DNA from: Pseudomonadota bacterium
GTDB lineage: Bacteria > Pseudomonadota > Gammaproteobacteria > Burkholderiales > Ferrovaceae
Direction: 5' to 3'
Assembly (NCBI GenBank): GCA_021811005.1
Contig: JAJZPY010000093.1
Span: forward strand, 1-8,125
Length of the DNA: 8,125 nucleotides
In this document: positions 4,655 to 8,125 of the stretch, in pieces
How the letters are laid out: each line of letters begins with the position of its first letter
Position numbering within the stretch: the first letter of the stretch is position 1
Translations under genes and position numbers: made by a program
The notes under the pieces: generated by a model
What the model saw: only the letters and a program-made list of their open reading frames with translations
Databases searched by the model: none
Told to the model about the DNA's origin: nothing

Positions 4655-5119
4655 ATGGCCTTCTGGCTGATGAAATCCGAACCTTCCGAAGTCAGCATCG
4701 ACGATGTCTTGCATCGTCCGGGGCAGCGCGTGGACTGGTTTGGCGTGCGCAATTATCAGGCGCGCAACTACATGATGCGGGACATGCAGGTGGGTGATGG
4801 CGTGCTGTTCTATCACTCGAGTTGCCCTCAGCCGGGCGTTGCCGGCCTGGCTGAGGTTTCACGCCGGGCCATTCCCGACGAAACCCAGTTCGATGCGCAG
4901 TCTCCCTACTACGATCCGAAAGCCACGCGCGAGCGGCCGCGCTGGTACAACGTGGAGGTACGGGCCGTGAAAAAAACGCCGTTGCTGTCGCTGGGCGCGT
5001 TGCGCAGTGAACCTGCGCTTCAGGACATGCGGCTGCTGGCGCGCGGAAACCGCCTTTCCATCACGCCGGTGACGCCCGCAGAGTGGAACGCGATCCTTGA
5101 ACTGATCAACGCTGCGTGA
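4655..5119 (+). CDS. EVE domain-containing protein
   Basis: A 154-residue single-domain protein of the EVE (PUA-like) family, related to human THYN1. EVE domains are thought to bind modified nucleobases in DNA or RNA; the precise role of the stand-alone bacterial form is unsettled. Characteristic residues: the start MAFWLMKSEPSEVSIDDV, the WFGVRNYQARNYMMRDMQVGD block at about 28-48, VLFYHSS at 50-56, GVAGLAEV at 61-68, and SPYYDPKA at 83-90, the usual EVE core order. The frame is open further upstream to an ATG at 4574, but that extension is 6S RNA sequence, and homologues begin at MA(F/Y)WL, so 4655 is chosen. The only SD-like run (GGGGGA, 4639-4644) lies 10 nt upstream inside the 6S stem. 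The 3' end overlaps the convergent purC by 14 bp. Confidence 0.9.
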   Translation: MAFWLMKSEPSEVSIDDVLHRPGQRVDWFGVRNYQARNYMMRDMQVGDGVLFYHSSCPQPGVAGLAEVSRRAIPDETQFDAQSPYYDPKATRERPRWYNVEVRAVKKTPLLSLGALRSEPALQDMRLLARGNRLSITPVTPAEWNAILELINAA

Positions 5120-5987
5120 GGCGGTTGAGCGCTTCCTGGTATTTGGCCGCAGTACCCGCGGCGATCGCTTCGGGTAATTCCGGGGCCGGCGGCTGCTTGT
5201 TCCAGTGGATGGATTCCAGCCAGTTGCGCACGAACTGCTTGTCGAAGCTTTCCGGGCTTTCGCCGACACGGTAAGTGTCGCGGGGCCAGAAACGGGAGGA
5301 ATCCGGGGTGAGGACCTCGTCGATGAGCGTGAGCGTGCCGTCCCGGTCCAGCCCGAATTCGAATTTCGTGTCGGCAATGATGATGCCGCGATGCCACGCA
5401 TAGTCCGCCGCCGCCTGATACAGCTCCAGGGCCTTGTCGCGGACCTGGGCGGCCCGCTCGGCGCCCACCAGCTGAACGGCTCTTGCAAAGTCGATGTTTT
5501 CGTCGTGGTCGCCCACGGCCGCCTTGGTGGCCGGGGTGAAAAGGGGCTGGGGCAGGCGCTCGGCCCGCTGCAGGCCGGGAGACAGCGAAATGCCGCAAAT
5601 GGAGCCCTGGGCCTGGTATTCCTTCCAGCCTGACCCCTCGATGTAGCCCCGCACCACCGCTTCCAGCGGCAGTGCGTTCATGCGTTTGGCCACCACGGAA
5701 CGACCGGCCACCTGTGTCCGTTCGTCCGGTGAAACAACGCTTTCGGGGTCGATGCCGCTGAGGTGATTGGGAACCCGGTCCTCAAAGTGCTTGAACCAGA
5801 AATTGGTGAGCGTGTTGAGGATGATGCCCTTGCCGGGAATCGGCGTGGGGAAAACCACATCGAATGCCGACAGTCGGTCCGTGGTCACCAGCAGCAGGTG
5901 ATCGTCACCCACGGCATAGATGTCGCGGACCTTGCCGCGGGCCACCAGGGGCAGGGAACGGATGTCGGTCTGCAGGACGGGCTTCAT
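5106..5987 (-). CDS. purC: Phosphoribosylaminoimidazole-succinocarboxamide synthase (SAICAR synthetase)
   Basis: Cytoplasmic enzyme of de novo purine synthesis: joins CAIR and aspartate with ATP to give SAICAR. The 293-residue product is the longer form seen in betaproteobacteria and yeast Ade1, rather than the about 237-residue E. coli form. Motifs: ARGKVRDIYAVGDD (16-29) for nucleotide binding, TTDRLSAFDVV (35-45), the SAICAR synthetase signature LPLEAVVRGYIEGSGW (106-121), DHDENIDF (160-167), and the second signature ADTKFEFGLD (205-214) followed by IDEVLTPDSSRFWP (222-235). The ATG at 5987 is preferred: it begins 2 nt after the pyk stop, whereas an in-frame TTG at 5993 overlaps that stop. 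No strong SD is visible, so translation is probably coupled to pyk. Confidence 0.95.
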   Translation of the reverse strand: MKPVLQTDIRSLPLVARGKVRDIYAVGDDHLLLVTTDRLSAFDVVFPTPIPGKGIILNTLTNFWFKHFEDRVPNHLSGIDPESVVSPDERTQVAGRSVVAKRMNALPLEAVVRGYIEGSGWKEYQAQGSICGISLSPGLQRAERLPQPLFTPATKAAVGDHDENIDFARAVQLVGAERAAQVRDKALELYQAAADYAWHRGIIIADTKFEFGLDRDGTLTLIDEVLTPDSSRFWPRDTYRVGESPESFDKQFVRNWLESIHWNKQPPAPELPEAIAAGTAAKYQEALNRLTQR

Positions 5988-5989
5988 GT

Positions 5990-7417
5990 TCAATGCAGGT
6001 CGCCGATCCGGATGATTTTCATGGTGTTGGTGCCACCCGGGCTGCCGATGGGTTCGCCGATGGTGAGCAGGATCAGGTCCCCGGCCTGCACCGCACCCAA
6101 TTCCAGCAACTTGGCTTCCGCCAGCGCCATGATTTCCGCAGGTCCCAGGGTGGTGTGCTGGAAATCCACAGGGTAGACGCCGCGGAACAGGGTGACCCGG
6201 CGCTGGGTTTCTTCCACCGGTGTCATGGCGTAAATCGGGACGTTGGTGTCCGCGCGGGACATGAGCAGGGCCGTGGCACCGCTCTGGGTGAGCGCGACGA
6301 TGGCTTTCACGTCCAGATGGCGGGTGGTGTGGATGACGGCACGAGCCACGGCCTTTTCCACGCGATCGATGCGATCGAGGGATTCCACGTCCGAAAAGGG
6401 CTGGACCCCCTGCTTTTCAGCTTCCGTGCAAACCCGTGCCATGGCGGCAATGGCTTCCACCGGATACTGGCCTGCCGCGGATTCGGCGGAAAGCATCACG
6501 GCATCGCTGCCGTCGAGCACGGCGTTGGCCACGTCGGAGACTTCAGCGCGGGTAGGCACCGGGCTCGAGATCATGGATTCCATCATTTGCGTGGCCGTGA
6601 TGACGGTCTTGTTCATCTGGCGCGCAATGCGGATCATGCGCTTTTGCAACGCGGGAACGGCCGCGTCGCCCACTTCGACCGCCAGGTCGCCACGGGCCAC
6701 CATGATGGAGTCGCTGGCTGCAATGATGTCTTCCAGGGCGTCGATGGCTTCCGCGCGCTCGATCTTGGACTGGATATGCGCATGTCCGCCGGCCTTCACC
6801 ATCAGGTCGCGCGCCCACTGCACGTCCGCTCCGGAACGGGGAAAGGACACGGCCAGGTAGTCCACCTTGAGCCGCGCAGCGAGCTTGATGTCCTCCATGT
6901 CTTTTTCAGTGAGGGCGGGTGCGGTCAAACCTCCGCCGCGGCGGTTGATGCCCTTGTTGTTGGACAGGGGGCCACCCTGGATCACGGTGGTATGCACCTG
7001 GTTGCCCACGACTTTTTCGACGCGCAACTCGATTTTTCCATCGTCCAGCAGGAGGGCGTCGCCACCGGAAACGTCCTGGGGCAACTCCTTGTAATCCAGA
7101 CCGACCCGCTCCTGGTCTCCCAGTGTGCAGTCCGCGTCGAGGATGAACGTGTCGCCCGCCTTGAGGAGGACTTTGGAATCGCGGAACTTGCCAACCCGGA
7201 TTTTCGGTCCCTGCAAATCACCCAGGATGCCCACGGTGCGTCCCAGTTTTTTGGCGATGGAACGGATCGTCTCGACGCGTTCGCGATGGTCCTGTTCGGA
7301 ACCGTGCGAAAAGTTGAGACGGGCGACGTCCATGCCCGCCAGGATCATGCGTTCCAGGACTTCCGGGCTGCTGGAGGCAGGACCAATGGTGGCGACGATT
7401 TTGGTGCGACGGGGCAT
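5990..7417 (-). CDS. pyk: Pyruvate kinase
   Basis: Cytoplasmic glycolytic enzyme converting phosphoenolpyruvate and ADP to pyruvate and ATP. All 475 residues are present. Seen: ARLNFSHG (32-39) with Arg/Asn/Ser for substrate and K+ binding, GDLQGPKIRVG (66-76), a B domain about 70-165, the signature IQSKIERAEA with catalytic Lys218 and metal-binding Glu220, VARGDLAVEVG (240-250) with Asp244, and ITATQMMESMI...PTRAEVSDVANAVLDG (273-303). The C-terminal domain (about 340-475) ends with TIGEPIGSPGGTN at 452-464, the effector-site region. ARGDLAVEVG and AESAAGQYP resemble the PykA (type II) group more than PykF. AGGAG lies 10 nt before the ATG. pgk ends 35 bp upstream and purC follows directly, so the three genes probably form one transcript. 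Confidence 0.97.
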   Translation of the reverse strand: MPRRTKIVATIGPASSSPEVLERMILAGMDVARLNFSHGSEQDHRERVETIRSIAKKLGRTVGILGDLQGPKIRVGKFRDSKVLLKAGDTFILDADCTLGDQERVGLDYKELPQDVSGGDALLLDDGKIELRVEKVVGNQVHTTVIQGGPLSNNKGINRRGGGLTAPALTEKDMEDIKLAARLKVDYLAVSFPRSGADVQWARDLMVKAGGHAHIQSKIERAEAIDALEDIIAASDSIMVARGDLAVEVGDAAVPALQKRMIRIARQMNKTVITATQMMESMISSPVPTRAEVSDVANAVLDGSDAVMLSAESAAGQYPVEAIAAMARVCTEAEKQGVQPFSDVESLDRIDRVEKAVARAVIHTTRHLDVKAIVALTQSGATALLMSRADTNVPIYAMTPVEETQRRVTLFRGVYPVDFQHTTLGPAEIMALAEAKLLELGAVQAGDLILLTIGEPIGSPGGTNTMKIIRIGDLH

Positions 7418-7452
7418 CTGCTTAAAACTCCTGTAAAAACAACATATTATGG

Positions 7453-8125
7453 TTAATGTGTGCGGGATTCCAGCACGCGCACGGCGGGCAGTTCGCGACC
7501 TTCCAGAAATTCGAGGAACGCCCCGCCGCCGGTCGAGATGTAGGAGATCCGGTCAGCAATCCCGTATTTTGCCACGGCTGCCAGCGTATCTCCTCCTCCT
7601 GCAATGGAAAAAGCTTTCGAACCGGCAATGGCCATGGCCAGGGTTTTGGTGCCTTCACCGAACTGGTCGAACTCGAAAACGCCCACCGGGCCGTTCCACA
7701 CCACCGTGCCGGCCTCCTTCAGGATTTTGGCCAATTGGGCCGCGGTCTGCGGGCCGATGTCCAGAATCATGTCGTCGTCCGCGACGTCGTCCACGGATTT
7801 CAGTGTGGCTGCGGCCGATTCGGAAAACGTCTTGGCCACCACCACATCCACCGGAATGGGGACATTGCCACCGCGGGCGCGGGCCGAGTCGATGATTTTG
7901 CGGGCTTCTTCAACCAGGTCGGGTTCCGCCAGCGATTTGCCGATTTTTTTGCCGGCAGCGAGCAGGAACGTATTGGCAATGCCGCCGCCCACGATCAGCT
8001 GGTCCACTTTCTGGGACAGGGTCGAAAGCACGGTCAGTTTGGTTGAGACTTTCGATCCGGCCACGATGGCCACCAGGGGGCGGGCCGGATCTTTCAGGGC
8101 GCGGCCCAGGGCGTCGAGTTCAGCC
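7453..8125 (-). CDS. pgk: Phosphoglycerate kinase, C-terminal part (5' end outside window)
   Basis: Transfers phosphate from 1,3-bisphosphoglycerate to ADP in glycolysis, and runs in reverse in gluconeogenesis. The window holds the last 223 residues of an enzyme that is usually about 390-400 long, so essentially the C-terminal nucleotide-binding domain. Seen in order: LVAIVAGSKVSTKL, the VGGGIANTFLLA loop, IPVDVVVAK, ILDIGPQTAA, VVWNGPVGVFEFDQFGEGT, and near the end the phosphate-binding AGGGDTLAAV and STGGGAFLEFLEG. The stop TAA is at 7453-7455. The frame is open to the window edge. It leads the pgk-pyk-purC run; only 35 bp, with no terminator-like hairpin, separates it from pyk. Confidence 0.97.
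   Translation of the reverse strand, partial: AELDALGRALKDPARPLVAIVAGSKVSTKLTVLSTLSQKVDQLIVGGGIANTFLLAAGKKIGKSLAEPDLVEEARKIIDSARARGGNVPIPVDVVVAKTFSESAAATLKSVDDVADDDMILDIGPQTAAQLAKILKEAGTVVWNGPVGVFEFDQFGEGTKTLAMAIAGSKAFSIAGGGDTLAAVAKYGIADRISYISTGGGAFLEFLEGRELPAVRVLESRTH

Noticed and set aside
5988..5993. TTG start for purC at 5993
   Set aside because: It overlaps the pyk stop and adds only two residues; the ATG at 5987 is the more usual start. The TTG cannot be fully excluded.
5864..7456. 530-codon open frame on the plus strand, antisense to pyk
   Set aside because: It is rich in His, Gly, Asp and Gln with no recognisable domain, and lies opposite a fully convincing pyruvate kinase. Such frames arise from GC-rich codon use in the real gene.
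1..8125. Insertion sequences, prophage genes, toxin-antitoxin modules, CRISPR repeats or tRNAs
   Set aside because: None were seen on reading both strands. Gene content is core metabolism, division and envelope genes with even base composition.

Overview
This window looks like a chromosomal core-genome segment of a GC-rich betaproteobacterium, probably Burkholderiales and close to Alcaligenaceae. This is inferred from protein flavour and gene neighbourhood: an MsbA-type exporter, a BtuN-like membrane protein beside a B12 receptor, zapB-like/zapA/6S RNA/EVE-domain gene, and a pgk-pyk-purC run. No mobile element, CRISPR array, tRNA or rRNA was seen.

Layout. Positions 1-871 (minus) hold the membrane half of an MsbA-like lipid A flippase, cut by the window edge. 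A 130-bp divergent spacer separates it from a small polytopic membrane protein (1002-1574, plus) resembling the B12-uptake-associated BtuN. That gene converges, 11 bp away, on a TonB-dependent outer-membrane receptor (1586-3523, minus) called BtuB. The receptor's long 5' leader (about 3524-3870) carries a clear cobalamin riboswitch, two hairpins directly after it, and a hairpin that buries the receptor's Shine-Dalgarno sequence. Diverging from this leader is a short operon on the plus strand: a 63-aa ZapB-like coiled coil and ZapA (Z-ring regulators), then 6S RNA (ssrS) within a few bases of the zapA stop, then an EVE-domain protein. The EVE gene converges on and overlaps purC by 14 bp. On the minus strand pgk, pyk and purC run in that order, tightly packed, linking the payoff half of glycolysis to de novo purine synthesis.

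How they work together. BtuB and the BtuN-like protein form a B12-uptake locus; the receptor should be switched off by cobalamin through its leader RNA, probably at translation. The zapB-like/zapA pair acts in cell division. 6S RNA is the global regulator of sigma70 RNA polymerase. pgk-pyk-purC is housekeeping metabolism.

The most interesting material is in RNA rather than new protein families: (i) a complete, readable switch model for the btuB leader, with an SD-sequestering hairpin and a competing 8-bp long-range pairing back into the conserved aptamer core; (ii) a ZapB-like gene whose promoter places the transcription start at the ATG, suggesting a leaderless mRNA; and (iii) an EVE gene whose only SD-like sequence lies inside the 6S RNA closing stem. 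I found no evidence for a wholly unknown system.
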